Position numbers and translations under genes: made by a program. A stretch of 64,000 nucleotides of DNA, from contig JAXMBI010000034.1 of assembly GCA_046349955.1 (NCBI GenBank), forward strand, positions 8,828-72,827. The letters are read 5' to 3'. This document shows, one piece after another, positions 25,023-33,668 of this stretch. The DNA is from JBGAPH01 sp046349955 (GTDB lineage: Bacteria > Planctomycetota > Planctomycetia > Pirellulales > JBGAPH01). Position 1 is the first letter of the stretch. The number at the start of each line of letters is the position of its first letter. The notes under the pieces were generated by a model that saw nothing but the letters and a program-made list of their open reading frames with translations, did no database searches and had not been told where the DNA came from.

Positions 25023-27029
25023 TCAGTAGTCTCCGGCCGTCTTCCGGCTGGAGAGCCCTGCCGAGGCCCCGGCCACCTGCCGCACCCGCCGCTCGGAAAC
25101 CTCTTCCTGGAGCCGGCGGATCGCCTCGTCGATCGGGAACACGCCCACGTTCTTCATCTCGATCCGGTCGCGCAAGGCCACCGTGCCTTCTTCCTGCTCC
25201 TTCTTGCCGACCACGAGCATATACGGAATCAGCTCGAGCTGGGCGTCGCGGATGCGGGCGTTCATGCTCTCCGGCCGGTAATCGCCGGTCACGCGCAGGC
25301 CCGCTGCCCGAAAGCGTTCCTCGACCTGCCGGCCGTAGCCTTCGAAGTCGCGACCCACGGTAACCACGCGGGCCTGCTCCGGAGCCAGCCACAGGGGAAA
25401 TGCCCCCGCAAAGTGCTCGATCAGCACGCCCATGAACCGCTCGAACGACCCCAACGGCGCCCGGTGGATCATCACCGGCCGGTGAGCCTGATTGTCGGCC
25501 CCGGTGTACTCGAGGCCGAAACGCTCCGTGCTGGGCAGGTTATAGTCGAGCTGTACGGTGCCGAGCTGCCACTCGCGGCCCAGGCAGTCGGTGACCACGA
25601 AGTCGGCCTTCGGGCCATAAAACGCGGCCTCGCCCCGCTCGACGCTCATGTTCGGCAGGTTGAGCGACCGGCAGACGCTTTCGAGTTCGTCTTCGGCCCG
25701 CTTCCAGGTCTCGGGGCTGCCGACGTACTTGTCGCTGTCCGGGTTACGGAAGCCTAGCCGTACGCGGTAGTCCTTCATGCCCAAGGCATTGAGGACGGTC
25801 TGAGTCATCTCGATGCAGCCGCGGAACTCGTCGGCCACCTGATCTTCGGAGCAGAAGATGTGGGCGTCGTCCTGGCAGAAGCCGCGTACGCGGGTCATGC
25901 CGGAGAGCTCGCCGGACTGCTCGTAGCGATAGACGGTGCCGAACTCGGCCAGCCGCACCGGCAAGTCGCGGTAACTCCGCGGCTTGTTCTTGTAGATCAT
26001 GATGTGGTGCGGACAGTTCATCGGCTTAAGGAGGAAGCTCTCCTCCTCGTCCATCACGATCGGCTTGAACTGGCTGTCGGAGTAGTACGGGTAATGGCCC
26101 GAGGTCTTGTAGAGCTCGATGCGGCCGATGTTCGGGGTGTAGACGCCTTGGTAACCGCGCTTGGTGAGCTCCTCGCGCAGGTAACCCTCGAGCGTTTGGC
26201 GGACCATGGCGCCCTTGGGCAGCCACAGGATGAGCCCCGCGCCGACGAGCGGGTTGATGGCGAACAGCTCGAGTTGCTTGCCCAGCACGCGGTGGTCGCG
26301 GCGTTTGGCCTCTTCGACCATCTTCAGGTGCGCTTCGAGCTCTTCCTTGCTAAAGAAGGCGGTTGCGTAAAGCCGCTGGAGCTGCTGCCGCGAGGCGTCG
26401 CCCTTCCAATAGGCGCCGGCCACGTTCAGGAGCTTGAAGTCGCCGATGTGCTTGGGGCTGGGAATGTGTCGGCCCCGGCAGAGATCAATGAATTCGCCCT
26501 GGCGGTAGAACGACAGCGAGCTTTCGCCGGCGAGGCCGGATTCGATGTGCTCGACCTTGAACTCCTGCTTCAGATCCTGGCAGATCGCCAGCGCCTTCTC
26601 GCGCGGAACGTCGATGCGCTCGAAGGGCTCGTCGTCCTTGATGATCCGCCGCATCTCGGCCTCGATGGCCGGAAAGTCAGCTTCGCTGAGCTTCTCGGGC
26701 AGATCGAGATCGTAGTAGAAGCCGCCCTCCACGGTCGGGCCGAAGGCGAGCTGCACGCCTTGGTGCAGCTTCATCACGGCTCGCGCCATCACATGGGCAC
26801 ACGAGTGCCGCATGATCTGCAGGGCGCGGGGATCCTTTTTGGTAACGATCTCGAGGCGGATCTCCCCGCTTTCGGGGAGCGGAGTGGTCACATCGACGAT
26901 CTCGCCGTCGACGGCGGCCGCCAAGGCGGCTTTGGCCAGGCCCGCCCCAATTTCTTGGGCGATATCGATCGGCCGGACCGGCTGCGAATAACTGCGGACG
27001 CTCCCGTCGGGCAGGGTGACTTTCAGCAT
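25023..27029 (-). CDS. thrS: Threonyl-tRNA synthetase
   Basis: Class II synthetase of 668 residues that charges tRNA-Thr. Order of parts: TGS domain (1-62, LKVTLPDGSVRSY), editing domain with HSCAHVMARAVM, catalytic core with MNCPHHIMIYK, RYEQSGELSGMTRVRGF and IHRAPLGSFERF, then the anticodon-binding domain from about 550. The zinc ligands expected from the family (Cys in NCPHH, His in QDDAHIF, His in MIHRA) are present. The C-terminus is slightly extended. A TATATT -10-like element lies near 27143-27148 on the minus strand. No T-box leader was seen in the 270 bp upstream. The thrS-infC order is conserved in bacteria. Confidence 0.97.
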   Translation of the reverse strand: MLKVTLPDGSVRSYSQPVRPIDIAQEIGAGLAKAALAAAVDGEIVDVTTPLPESGEIRLEIVTKKDPRALQIMRHSCAHVMARAVMKLHQGVQLAFGPTVEGGFYYDLDLPEKLSEADFPAIEAEMRRIIKDDEPFERIDVPREKALAICQDLKQEFKVEHIESGLAGESSLSFYRQGEFIDLCRGRHIPSPKHIGDFKLLNVAGAYWKGDASRQQLQRLYATAFFSKEELEAHLKMVEEAKRRDHRVLGKQLELFAINPLVGAGLILWLPKGAMVRQTLEGYLREELTKRGYQGVYTPNIGRIELYKTSGHYPYYSDSQFKPIVMDEEESFLLKPMNCPHHIMIYKNKPRSYRDLPVRLAEFGTVYRYEQSGELSGMTRVRGFCQDDAHIFCSEDQVADEFRGCIEMTQTVLNALGMKDYRVRLGFRNPDSDKYVGSPETWKRAEDELESVCRSLNLPNMSVERGEAAFYGPKADFVVTDCLGREWQLGTVQLDYNLPSTERFGLEYTGADNQAHRPVMIHRAPLGSFERFMGVLIEHFAGAFPLWLAPEQARVVTVGRDFEGYGRQVEERFRAAGLRVTGDYRPESMNARIRDAQLELIPYMLVVGKKEQEEGTVALRDRIEMKNVGVFPIDEAIRRLQEEVSERRVRQVAGASAGLSSRKTAGDY

Positions 27030-27301
27030 GATTCCTCGGGTGGGGGCGGGTCAGGCGAAATCGCCGTAAGTGGCTGGAACGTCGATACAAAGGACGTTCA
27101 CCGGCATCCTGGGCAGCCAACCACACGGTTCCGCACTCGGGAAATATAGAACAGGCCGGAAGTAGAGGAAAGAGAAGCTTTTCCGGCAAGAGGTTCGACG
27201 GGAGCGCCTCTTCCCCGTTTGGAACGGCTTTGGGCTTGTTCGATCCGCTCAATGCATTAGGCTCTGCGGAGCAACGCCCGAACCTGCCCCCGGAGACGCC
27301 G

Positions 27302-27457
27302 ATGGCTAAACAGCAGAACACGGTCGCCAAGAAGCTTCGCGAAAACCAGAAGCGGCAGAAAGCGCTCGACAAGCGGGCTAAGCGCAAGGCCAAGGGGACC
27401 TCGGCGACGAGCGGCGCCGAACAGCCGGATCCGACCGAGGGTTACCGGGTGATCTGA
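27302..27457 (+). CDS. Small basic conserved-looking protein, 51 residues
   Basis: The product begins MAKQQNTVAKKLRENQKRQK and is strongly Lys/Arg-rich and helical in its first 32 residues, then ends in an acidic/Pro tail finishing EGYRVI. GGAG lies about 8 bases upstream of ATG 27302. The frame is open upstream from 27230, but the pattern and ribosome site favour the later start. The basic helix suggests nucleic acid or ribosome binding; this is inference only. It is divergent from thrS. Confidence 0.6.
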   Translation: MAKQQNTVAKKLRENQKRQKALDKRAKRKAKGTSATSGAEQPDPTEGYRVI

Positions 27458-27651
27458 GGCTGCGCGCCGGTCGGCTCGCTTCTCCCTTCCCCGAGAGAAG
27501 CCGCGAGAGCTAAACGCCTGCACGGCCCCGAGAGAGGGCTGGTCCGAAAAGCCGCAGCGCGGATCAAGCGGGACAGAGTCTTTAGTCCAAGGCGGGGCGA
27601 CGCGCTCGAGCGAACGAGTTGACGTCGCGTCGGCGAGTTGCTGAGCCCGAC

Positions 27652-27861
27652 CTAGGACCACAGATTCTGGTATTCGCTGGCCTTACGGAGGATCGCCAGG
27701 AGGGCGTCGCGCGTGCCGGCCGCAGTAAGGTCGCCGTGCCGGAGTTCAATCGTTCGCTCTCCGGCGATGACCTGGAGATCGTCCAGATCGACCTGACGCC
27801 CAAATTTTTCGACGATTGCGTTGCGCACGGCGACCGCCGCATAGTCGATGTCCCGGTCCAT
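27652..27861 (-). CDS. Small hypothetical protein, 69 residues
   Basis: The product MDRDIDYAAVAVRNAIVEKF (first 20 residues) is mixed alpha/beta with no signal or membrane segment. I do not recognise the family. It begins 3 bases after the stop of the zinc-ribbon gene, so the two are almost certainly co-transcribed. The ATG lies in the end of the upstream gene's region without a strong ribosome site, consistent with translational coupling. Confidence 0.55.
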   Translation of the reverse strand: MDRDIDYAAVAVRNAIVEKFGRQVDLDDLQVIAGERTIELRHGDLTAAGTRDALLAILRKASEYQNLWS

Positions 27862-27864
27862 CCG

Positions 27865-28113
27865 CTACCTCGCCGGCCTCTGAACCCAGCCACGCCCTAG
27901 CGGAGGCCGAACCGTGGTGGCTTTGGCTGCCGCGGGCTCGATCGCGGCCACGGAGGAAGCGGCAGCCCGCTGGGCGGCCTTCAGTTCGGCGTCAGCGCGG
28001 ATGACGCCGCATTGTGGGTGGATGCCGCCGCGCGAGTAGGCGGTTTTTCCACATACGGGACAAACCGCGCGCTGGGAGTCAGCGGCCAGGGGCGTTGGCT
28101 TTCGGTAGTTCAT
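27865..28113 (-). CDS. Small zinc-ribbon protein, 82 residues
   Basis: Residues about 17-38 contain CPVCGKTAYSRGGIHPQCG, in which two Cys-x2-Cys-like or His/Cys clusters could hold a zinc ion. The rest is Ala/Arg-rich, ending in a basic tail. The frame stays open upstream to 28218, but ATG 28113 (MNYRKPTPLA) gives a compact protein. It is the first gene of a two-gene unit with the 69-residue protein. A regulatory or nucleic acid-binding role is possible but not shown. Confidence 0.6.
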   Translation of the reverse strand: MNYRKPTPLAADSQRAVCPVCGKTAYSRGGIHPQCGVIRADAELKAAQRAAASSVAAIEPAAAKATTVRPPLGRGWVQRPAR

Positions 28114-28645
28114 CGCCAGAACCTCAAAGGAACACCGCTCCTCGGAACTCGAACCGACAGTTCCTCCTTTAGTTTGGCTGCGGACGCCAAACCGGCTGTC
28201 TGAGACATGGCATGCCACTCCGTAAAGGTGAGGCGCTCATTTTGCCGGTTGCATCGAACACGCAATGATCCGGCGGCGAGCCGAGCCAAGAGAGAGCAAG
28301 CAAGCAGGTCCACCGCGATCGGTGAGAAGAGACCCGCGGAAGCTCAAGCGAAAATGAGCTTGGGAGGATTTGATCTCGACGAAAGGCGTCGAAGAGGCTT
28401 GGTCGTTTCTTCCTTGCCAGTAAAGACTATAACCGGTCTTGCCGCCGAAAGATAGGGCGCGGCCCCCCTTGCATACTGCGAAGCCAGGAGCCCCGCGGCG
28501 GACCGCTCGCGTGGGTTGTGGTCGAGGTCGCCAGCCGCGTACAACACATGGTTCGTGGGCGGCCTGTCGACAACTTCAAGGGCCAGCCCGCTTGCCCGTT
28601 GGTGGTTTCGACCACCGACGGGCTTTTCTTTGCGCGGGGCACGAG
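28114..28645. other. Gene-poor interval, possible untranslated RNA at about 28440-28630
   Basis: No convincing coding region was found in these 532 bases. From about 28440 to the hairpin at 28595 the + strand can form a long-range helix: GGGC/GGCCC (28455-28465) pairs with GGGCC/GCCC (28580-28589), enclosing about 114 bases. The interval ends in a rho-independent-type terminator with no ORF leading into it. This could be an unannotated structured RNA; I could not match it to 6S, SRP, tmRNA or RNase P consensus. Confidence 0.3.
28595..28630 (+). terminator. Rho-independent terminator without an upstream gene
   Basis: CCCGTTGGTGGT and ACCACCGACGGG pair with a single G-U wobble over a TTCG loop and are followed by CTTTTCTT on the + strand. 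On the minus strand, where the phosphoglycerate mutase gene ends at 28646, no T-tract follows. The terminator therefore appears to serve a + strand transcript. Confidence 0.6.
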
Positions 28646-29854
28646 CTACCGAGCGTTCCCCGTGAACCACCGCATCAGCTTCCAGCCATCAGGATATTGC
28701 GCAGCCGACTTCCCGGCCGCCGTTTCGTCGTACGTGGTCGCCTGATCCGGCGTGATGCCTGTTCCGGCCGCGGCGAAGGGAACGAAGCCGTGGCTGTGCG
28801 TTTTGGTGCGGAGCGGCGTGGGATGATCCGGCGTGACGAGGATTCGGTAGTCGCCGCGGGCCCGCAGCGCGTCGTGCAGCGGGGCCACGATGTGGCGGTC
28901 GATCTGCTCGAGGGCCTCGATCTTGGCGTCGGCCCGGCCTTCGTGCGAAGCTTCGTCGGTCGCCTCGACGTGGACGCAGATCACGTCGGTCGAGTCGAGC
29001 GCCTCGATCGCGTAGCGCCCCTTGGCCGCGTAGTCGGTGTCGAGATAACCTGTCGCCCCCGGCACCTCGATCCGCCGCCAGCCGATGAGGGCCGCCAGGC
29101 CGCGGAGCAAGTCGACCGCCGTGATCATGGCCCCCTCCTTGCCGTAGACCTCCTTGAACGGCCGCAAGGCCGGCGTGCGCCCCAGGCCCCACAGCCAGAC
29201 GTTGGTCGCGGGAGGCTTGCCGGCGGCGCGGCGGGCGACGTTCACCGGGTGCTCGGCAAACACCCCCACGCTCTCGCACATGAGTTCGTGCAGCAACTCG
29301 CTGCCGGGGCCGCGGGGGTAGTCGTCGAGCACGCTCTTGTCGGTCAGATCGTGCGGCGGCGTGGCCCGGGTGTCCATGGAAAACGGCGCCGGCCGCCCCG
29401 TGCCGCGATAGAGCAGCAGATTTCGGTAGCTCACCCCCGGCACGAACTCCAGATGCCGCTGGCCGACGTGCTCCCCGAGCGCGGCGAGCAGTTCGGCGGC
29501 CTCGGGGGTCGAAATGTGCCCGGCCGTGAACTCTTTCATCACCTGGTCTTCGACGGTGACCAAGTTGCAGCGGATGGCCCAATCGTCGGGCCCGAGCTGG
29601 ATTCCCTGGGCGGCCGCCTCGAGAGGGGCGCGGCCCGAGAAGTTCGCCAGCGGGTCGTAGCCCAGCAGGCTCATGTTGGCCACGTCGGACCCGGCCGGCA
29701 GCGAGGGGGGCACGTTGTTGGCCCGGCCGACAATGCCGGCGGCCACCACGGCGTCCATCGCCGGAACTTGGGCTGCTTCCAGCGGGGTGCGGCCTCCCAA
29801 GCTGGCCTGCGGCTCGTCGGCGCAGCCGTCGGGGATGATGATCGCGTACTTCAT
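28646..29854 (-). CDS. apgM: 2,3-bisphosphoglycerate-independent phosphoglycerate mutase, archaeal type
   Basis: A 402-residue enzyme of the alkaline-phosphatase superfamily that interconverts 3- and 2-phosphoglycerate in glycolysis. Motifs: MKYAIIIPDGCADEP with the first metal-binding Asp, GSDVANMSLLGYDP around the catalytic Ser, HVEATDEASHEG and TPDHPTPLRTKTHSHG with the remaining metal ligands. The length and motif set match ApgM rather than the longer GpmI. ATG 29854 is chosen because it starts directly at the first strand; 29 upstream codons are open but unconserved-looking. It is a single gene. Confidence 0.92.
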   Translation of the reverse strand: MKYAIIIPDGCADEPQASLGGRTPLEAAQVPAMDAVVAAGIVGRANNVPPSLPAGSDVANMSLLGYDPLANFSGRAPLEAAAQGIQLGPDDWAIRCNLVTVEDQVMKEFTAGHISTPEAAELLAALGEHVGQRHLEFVPGVSYRNLLLYRGTGRPAPFSMDTRATPPHDLTDKSVLDDYPRGPGSELLHELMCESVGVFAEHPVNVARRAAGKPPATNVWLWGLGRTPALRPFKEVYGKEGAMITAVDLLRGLAALIGWRRIEVPGATGYLDTDYAAKGRYAIEALDSTDVICVHVEATDEASHEGRADAKIEALEQIDRHIVAPLHDALRARGDYRILVTPDHPTPLRTKTHSHGFVPFAAAGTGITPDQATTYDETAAGKSAAQYPDGWKLMRWFTGNAR

Positions 29855-30100
29855 GATTTCGTGTGGGCCAACTCGGGGCCGCCCCTGCCAATTCTCGGGC
29901 AATGCAAACGGAAAAGGGTACTGCGCGGCGCGACGCCGCACCAGCGGGGATCGTCGCGGTTCGGTCGCGGCGTCGTTGGCAACGAAGACGACGACGGCGG
30001 CGGATCGTCCCGGCGCCGCCGGCTCACCATTCGCTTTGCCGCGAACGCCTCATTTCACTAGACTAGGAGATCGAGGAACTCCACCCCAGGCGAACGATTC

Positions 30101-31132
30101 ATGGCCCGGATTTGGCCCCCTTTGTTCGTGTTGTTCGCCGGCAGCGCCGCCCTGGCCATGGCCGCCTGGGCGCTGCTCTCGTCGCCGGCCGCCCTGTGGG
30201 AAGAAACGGCGGCCGCCCAGCCGCTGGCCGCTGGCAATCAGCTTACCCTGGCCGACATTCCGTTCGACGGCGAGCAGGCCTACAACTATCTCAAGCAGAT
30301 AAGCGATCTCGGCGGCCGCATCAGCGGCTCCGAGGGGATGGCGGCCCAGCAGAAGCTGCTCACCGAGCACTTCACCAAGCTGGGAGGCAAGGTGCGGCTG
30401 CAGCAGTTCCGCGTGCGGCACCCGCAAACCGCCGAGCCCGTGACGATGGGCAACCTGATCGTCGAGTGGCACCCCGAGCGCAAGGAGCGAATCCTGCTTG
30501 CCGCCCACTACGACACTCGCCCGCTCCCCGATCAAGATCTCGAAAACCCCCAGGGGAAGTTCGTCGGCGCCAACGACGGCGCGAGCGGCGTGGCCTTGCT
30601 CATGGAGCTTGGCAAACACATGGCCAAGTTCCCCGGACCGGTGGGGGTCGACTTCGTGCTGTTCGACGGCGAGGAGTTCGTCTGGGAGACCACGCACCCT
30701 TATTTCCTCGGCTCCGAGTGGTTTGCCCGCGACTACAAGGCCCATCCGCCGGGGCACAAATACCGCTGGGGAGTGCTCCTCGACATGGTGGCCGACGCCG
30801 ACTTGCAGCTCATGCCCGACCACTTCAGCCTGAACCAGCCAAAGGTGCGGCCGCTCTGTAAGCAGATCTGGCAGACGGCGCAGCGGCTCGGCGTGAACGA
30901 GTTCTCGCCGCGGGCCGGCTACCAGATCCTCGACGACCACATCAAGCTCAACGATCTAGGCGGCATTCCTTCGTGCGACCTGATCGACTTCGACTATCCC
31001 CATTGGCACACGCAAGGGGACACGGCCGACAAGTGCTCGGCCCTGAGTTTGGCCAAGGTGGGCTGGGTGCTGAACGAATGGCTCAAAACGCAAACGGGCC
31101 GCGCCGCTCCGGCAGCCGGCAAAGGAAGTTGA
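30101..31132 (+). CDS. M28 family zinc peptidase / glutaminyl-peptide cyclotransferase-like protein
   Basis: An exported or membrane-tethered 343-residue protein. N-terminal hydrophobic segment about 6-28, then an M28 fold. The metal-binding set is recognisable: His in AAHYDTRP, Asp in GANDGASGVA, Glu in FDGEE, Asp in LLDMVADAD, and His in HWHTQGDT. The pattern and length resemble glutaminyl cyclase-like M28 proteins, which cyclise N-terminal Gln to pyroglutamate, but an aminopeptidase role is also possible. It is followed after 10 bp by a small membrane protein gene, so they form a two-gene unit. Confidence 0.85.
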   Translation: MARIWPPLFVLFAGSAALAMAAWALLSSPAALWEETAAAQPLAAGNQLTLADIPFDGEQAYNYLKQISDLGGRISGSEGMAAQQKLLTEHFTKLGGKVRLQQFRVRHPQTAEPVTMGNLIVEWHPERKERILLAAHYDTRPLPDQDLENPQGKFVGANDGASGVALLMELGKHMAKFPGPVGVDFVLFDGEEFVWETTHPYFLGSEWFARDYKAHPPGHKYRWGVLLDMVADADLQLMPDHFSLNQPKVRPLCKQIWQTAQRLGVNEFSPRAGYQILDDHIKLNDLGGIPSCDLIDFDYPHWHTQGDTADKCSALSLAKVGWVLNEWLKTQTGRAAPAAGKGS

Positions 31133-31142
31133 GGCGCTGCGC

Positions 31143-31577
31143 ATGACCGAAGCCGCCATCGTCATCCGCACGCTCTTCGCCCTGACCATCGTGTCGGTGG
31201 CCGTGGCCCTGATCTTTTGGAATCTACGCTCCTGGCGCGCCGCCGAGCAGTTGCCAGCCGATTCGCGCGAGCGGGCCTTCGCCCGCGGGCAGTTCCGCCG
31301 CCGCTTGCAAACGAGCGTGCTGATCGCACTCTTGGGCTTCGCACTGTTCGTGGGGCAGTTCGTCCGCTCGGTGAACTGGATCGGGCCTTATTGGCTGGGC
31401 GTGCTCTTGTTGTTGGGGTGGGTGGTGTTGCTCGCGCTGCTCGACATCGGGGCCATTCACCGCTACTACGCCCCGATCCGCGCCGAACACCGCAATCAAG
31501 TGGCGGCCCTCGAGGCACGGATGCGACAACTCGACGCCTCGGCGACGCCCGGGCCGCCGACGGCGAACCAGGGGTAG
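31143..31577 (+). CDS. Small membrane protein, 144 residues
   Basis: Three hydrophobic segments are visible: about 8-26, 57-73 and 81-101. A basic loop lies between the first two, and the soluble tail from about 103 contains a short helix EHRNQVAALEARMRQLDA. There is no recognised family. It is 10 bp downstream of the M28 peptidase gene. Function is unknown. Confidence 0.7.
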   Translation: MTEAAIVIRTLFALTIVSVAVALIFWNLRSWRAAEQLPADSRERAFARGQFRRRLQTSVLIALLGFALFVGQFVRSVNWIGPYWLGVLLLLGWVVLLALLDIGAIHRYYAPIRAEHRNQVAALEARMRQLDASATPGPPTANQG

Positions 31578-31621
31578 CAAGGGTAGCGGCTCTTTCGGGA
31601 GGGCGAGGACCCTCACCCCGG

Positions 31622-31644
31622 CCCTCTCCCCCACGGGGAGAGGG
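31622..31644. repeat. Hairpin CCCTCTCCCC/GGGGAGAGGG
   Basis: A 10-bp perfect stem with a three-base loop, preceded by CCCTCACCCCGGCC. This stretch is a dispersed intergenic motif seen in many GC-rich genomes. It may terminate the M28 peptidase unit. Confidence 0.5.
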
Positions 31645-31753
31645 AGAAGACGCGGCAAGGGCAGCCGTGGTTTGACGCCGTCCTTGACTTGGGCGCAAGG
31701 GCTTCGGAAACTGGAATTTTGGGGTCTTCTCTCGTCCTTCCGGCTGCCGCTCC

Positions 31754-32452
31754 ATGCCGATTACCGTCGTTTGCCCTGGCTGCCATGCCCGGTTCACCGC
31801 GAGCGACAAGTTCGCCGGCAAGCAGGGGCCCTGCCCCAAATGCAAGGTGGTGATCACGATTCCGGCGGCCGACGCCGAACTGAAGATCCACGCGCCGATC
31901 GACGACAACCCCAAGGACTCGAAGGGGCGCTCGGTGCTCAAGCCGATAGCCCGCGAGGAGACGAAGACCACGCCGCTGGGGGTGACGCTGGTCATCGCGG
32001 CGATCGTGGGATCGCTCATCGTGGCGTTCGCCCTGCGGATCGGCTTCCCCAACGGTCCGCCGCCGTATCTGGTGATTCCGGGCCTGCTGCTGATCTCGAT
32101 GCCGCTGGCCGTGGCGGCGTACACCTTCCTGCGCGACGCCGAACTCGAGCCCTACCGCGGGCAAGCGCTGCTGGTCCGCGCCGGGCTGTGCGGGCTGATC
32201 TACGCGGCACTGTGGGGTGGGCTGGCGCTCGCGCTCATCTACATGCCGCCGGGGGCCGCGAGCGGCCACTATACCTGGTTCTATCTCCCACTGCCGTTCA
32301 TTCTGTTAGGCGGCGTGACGGCGCTGGCGACGCTCGATCTTGACTTCGGCAGCGGCGTGATGCACTACCTGTTCTACGTCGGCTGCACGCTGCTCTTGCG
32401 CTGGGCGGCCGGCATGCCAGCGCTGTGGGCAACGGTTCCAGGCGCGTCGTAG
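31754..32452 (+). CDS. Zinc-ribbon membrane protein, 232 residues
   Basis: The N-terminus has a zinc ribbon of the MJ0042/zinc-ribbon_5 kind, CPGCHARFTASDKFAG followed by CPKC (Cys7, Cys10, Cys27, Cys30). A linker of about 45 residues precedes five or six hydrophobic segments (about 75-95, 103-123, 133-155, 165-185, 195-220). This architecture is common among planctomycete proteins without known function. The coding region ends directly at the start of the REP-like array at 32453. Confidence 0.7.
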   Translation: MPITVVCPGCHARFTASDKFAGKQGPCPKCKVVITIPAADAELKIHAPIDDNPKDSKGRSVLKPIAREETKTTPLGVTLVIAAIVGSLIVAFALRIGFPNGPPPYLVIPGLLLISMPLAVAAYTFLRDAELEPYRGQALLVRAGLCGLIYAALWGGLALALIYMPPGAASGHYTWFYLPLPFILLGGVTALATLDLDFGSGVMHYLFYVGCTLLLRWAAGMPALWATVPGAS

Positions 32453-33127
32453 GGCGAGCGGTGGTTTGGCCAGATCACGAGCGCAGCGCTTTCAACCATG
32501 ATGGCGAGCGGCCAGCGTGAGCTGGCTGACTGACCCCGGTTGAGCAACCAAGCGCGATTAGGTCGGCCGGCTTACGCCAGGCCGCTCGCCGGAGCGGTGG
32601 TTTGCCAAATCAGAGCACGTCGCTTTCAACCGTGATGGCGAGCGGCCAGCGTGAGCTGGCTGACTGACCCCGGTTGAGCAACCAAGCGCGATTAGATCGG
32701 CCGGCTTACGCCAGGCCGCTCGCCGGGGCGGTGGTTTGGCCAAATCAGAGCACGTCGCTTTCAACCATGATGGCGAGCGGCCAGCGTGAGCTGGCTGATT
32801 GACCCCGGTTGAGCAACCAAGCGCGATTAGGTCGGCCGGCTTACGCCAGGCCGCTCGCCGGGGCGGTGGTTTGGCCAAATCAGAGCACGTCGCTTTCAAC
32901 CGTGATGGCGAGCGGCCAGCGTGAGCTGGCTGACTGACCCCGGTTGAGCAACCAAGCGCGATTAGGTCGGCCGGCTTACGCCAGGCCGCTCGCCGGAGCG
33001 GTGGTTTGCCAAATCAGAGCACGTCGCTTTCAACCGTGATGGCGAGCGGCCAGCGTGAGCTGGCTGACTGACCCCGGTTGAGCAACCAAGCGCGATTAGG
33101 TCGGCTGGCTTACGCCGGCCGCTCGCC
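32453..33127. repeat. REP-like tandem array, five units of about 135 bp
   Basis: Unit starts measured at GTGGTTT are 32461, 32597, 32731, 32866 and 33001 (periods 136, 134, 135, 135). Each unit contains an imperfect palindrome of about 88 bp bounded by GGCGAGCGGCC and GGCCGCTCGCC (for example 32503-32590), plus a constant spacer of about 47 bp. The units differ by only a few bases. The array fills the gap between two convergent genes and begins on the base after the upstream stop codon. This is BIME/REP-like organisation. An open frame on the minus strand (32558-32899) is only a translation of the repeat. Confidence 0.9.
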
Positions 33128-33153
33128 AGAGACGTTTGCTGGTAGCTGTCTCG

Positions 33154-33576
33154 CTACTTCGCCACCTTGACTTTGCAGCGCAGTCTTTCCACGCCCACGC
33201 GGGTCGTCACGTCGAGCGTGAGCTCGGTCTCGCCGGGCTTCTCGGCCTTGAAGAACGCGCCCACGCGGCCGACGCCCACAAGCGTCGGCACGCGCACGCT
33301 CTTCACGCCCACCAGCTTGAGCGATTCATCGCCCGCCGCGGCGGCCACCTTGGTCGGGAAGGCGTCGAGATAGATCGGATAGGTCCACTCGAGTTCGACT
33401 TCGTCCCCTACGGCAACCTCGACCTCCGGCACGTCGGCCACGGTCTTGCGATCGAAGGGAATGCGCACAAAGGTTCCCTCGACGCCGGGGACCTGGTCGC
33501 GTTTCTCTTCGGCGGGGGGCGCCGCCTGGACGAGCAGACAACCGGCGGCCAATAGAGACAGGAGCAGCAACTTCAT
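33154..33576 (-). CDS. Exported hypothetical protein, 140 residues
   Basis: The signal peptide is MKLLLLSLLAAGCLLVQA, with cleavage near VQA or an imperfect lipobox (LAAGC) that could anchor it as a lipoprotein. The mature part is beta-rich, with VEVAVGDEVELEW-like strands and ELTLDVTTRVGVERLRCKV, suggesting an Ig-like fold. The start is well supported by AGGAGG 7 bases before ATG. It lies 92 bp downstream of the cardiolipin synthase gene on the same strand. Function is unknown. Confidence 0.72.
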   Translation of the reverse strand: MKLLLLSLLAAGCLLVQAAPPAEEKRDQVPGVEGTFVRIPFDRKTVADVPEVEVAVGDEVELEWTYPIYLDAFPTKVAAAAGDESLKLVGVKSVRVPTLVGVGRVGAFFKAEKPGETELTLDVTTRVGVERLRCKVKVAK

Positions 33577-33668
33577 GGCGAGCCTCCTAAAGCGCGTTGA
33601 GTTCGGCGAATTTGGAACGAGGAGCGGAACTATAGCAGGATAGGCTATTCCCCGAAGCGGAGCGGCGA

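Noticed and set aside
24929..25363. Open frame starting at the ATG of the thrS-infC repeat
   Set aside because: It runs antisense into thrS and lacks protein-like composition.
27030..27301. T-box or other riboswitch upstream of thrS
   Set aside because: No specifier loop, T-box sequence or antiterminator was found.
28207..28455. An 82-codon open frame on the + strand
   Set aside because: No ribosome site, biased basic composition, and overlap with the upstream region of the zinc-ribbon gene; it is not supported as a gene.
28430..28630. Assignment of the possible RNA to 6S, SRP, tmRNA or RNase P
   Set aside because: None of the conserved core motifs of those RNAs is present; only a generic helix and terminator are visible.
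32558..32899. Open frame on the minus strand with an internal repeat
   Set aside because: It is a direct translation of the REP-like units and has no ribosome site or family match.
32453..33127. Regular repeats considered as a CRISPR array
   Set aside because: The period is about 135 bp, the spacers are the same in each unit, and no cas genes are present.
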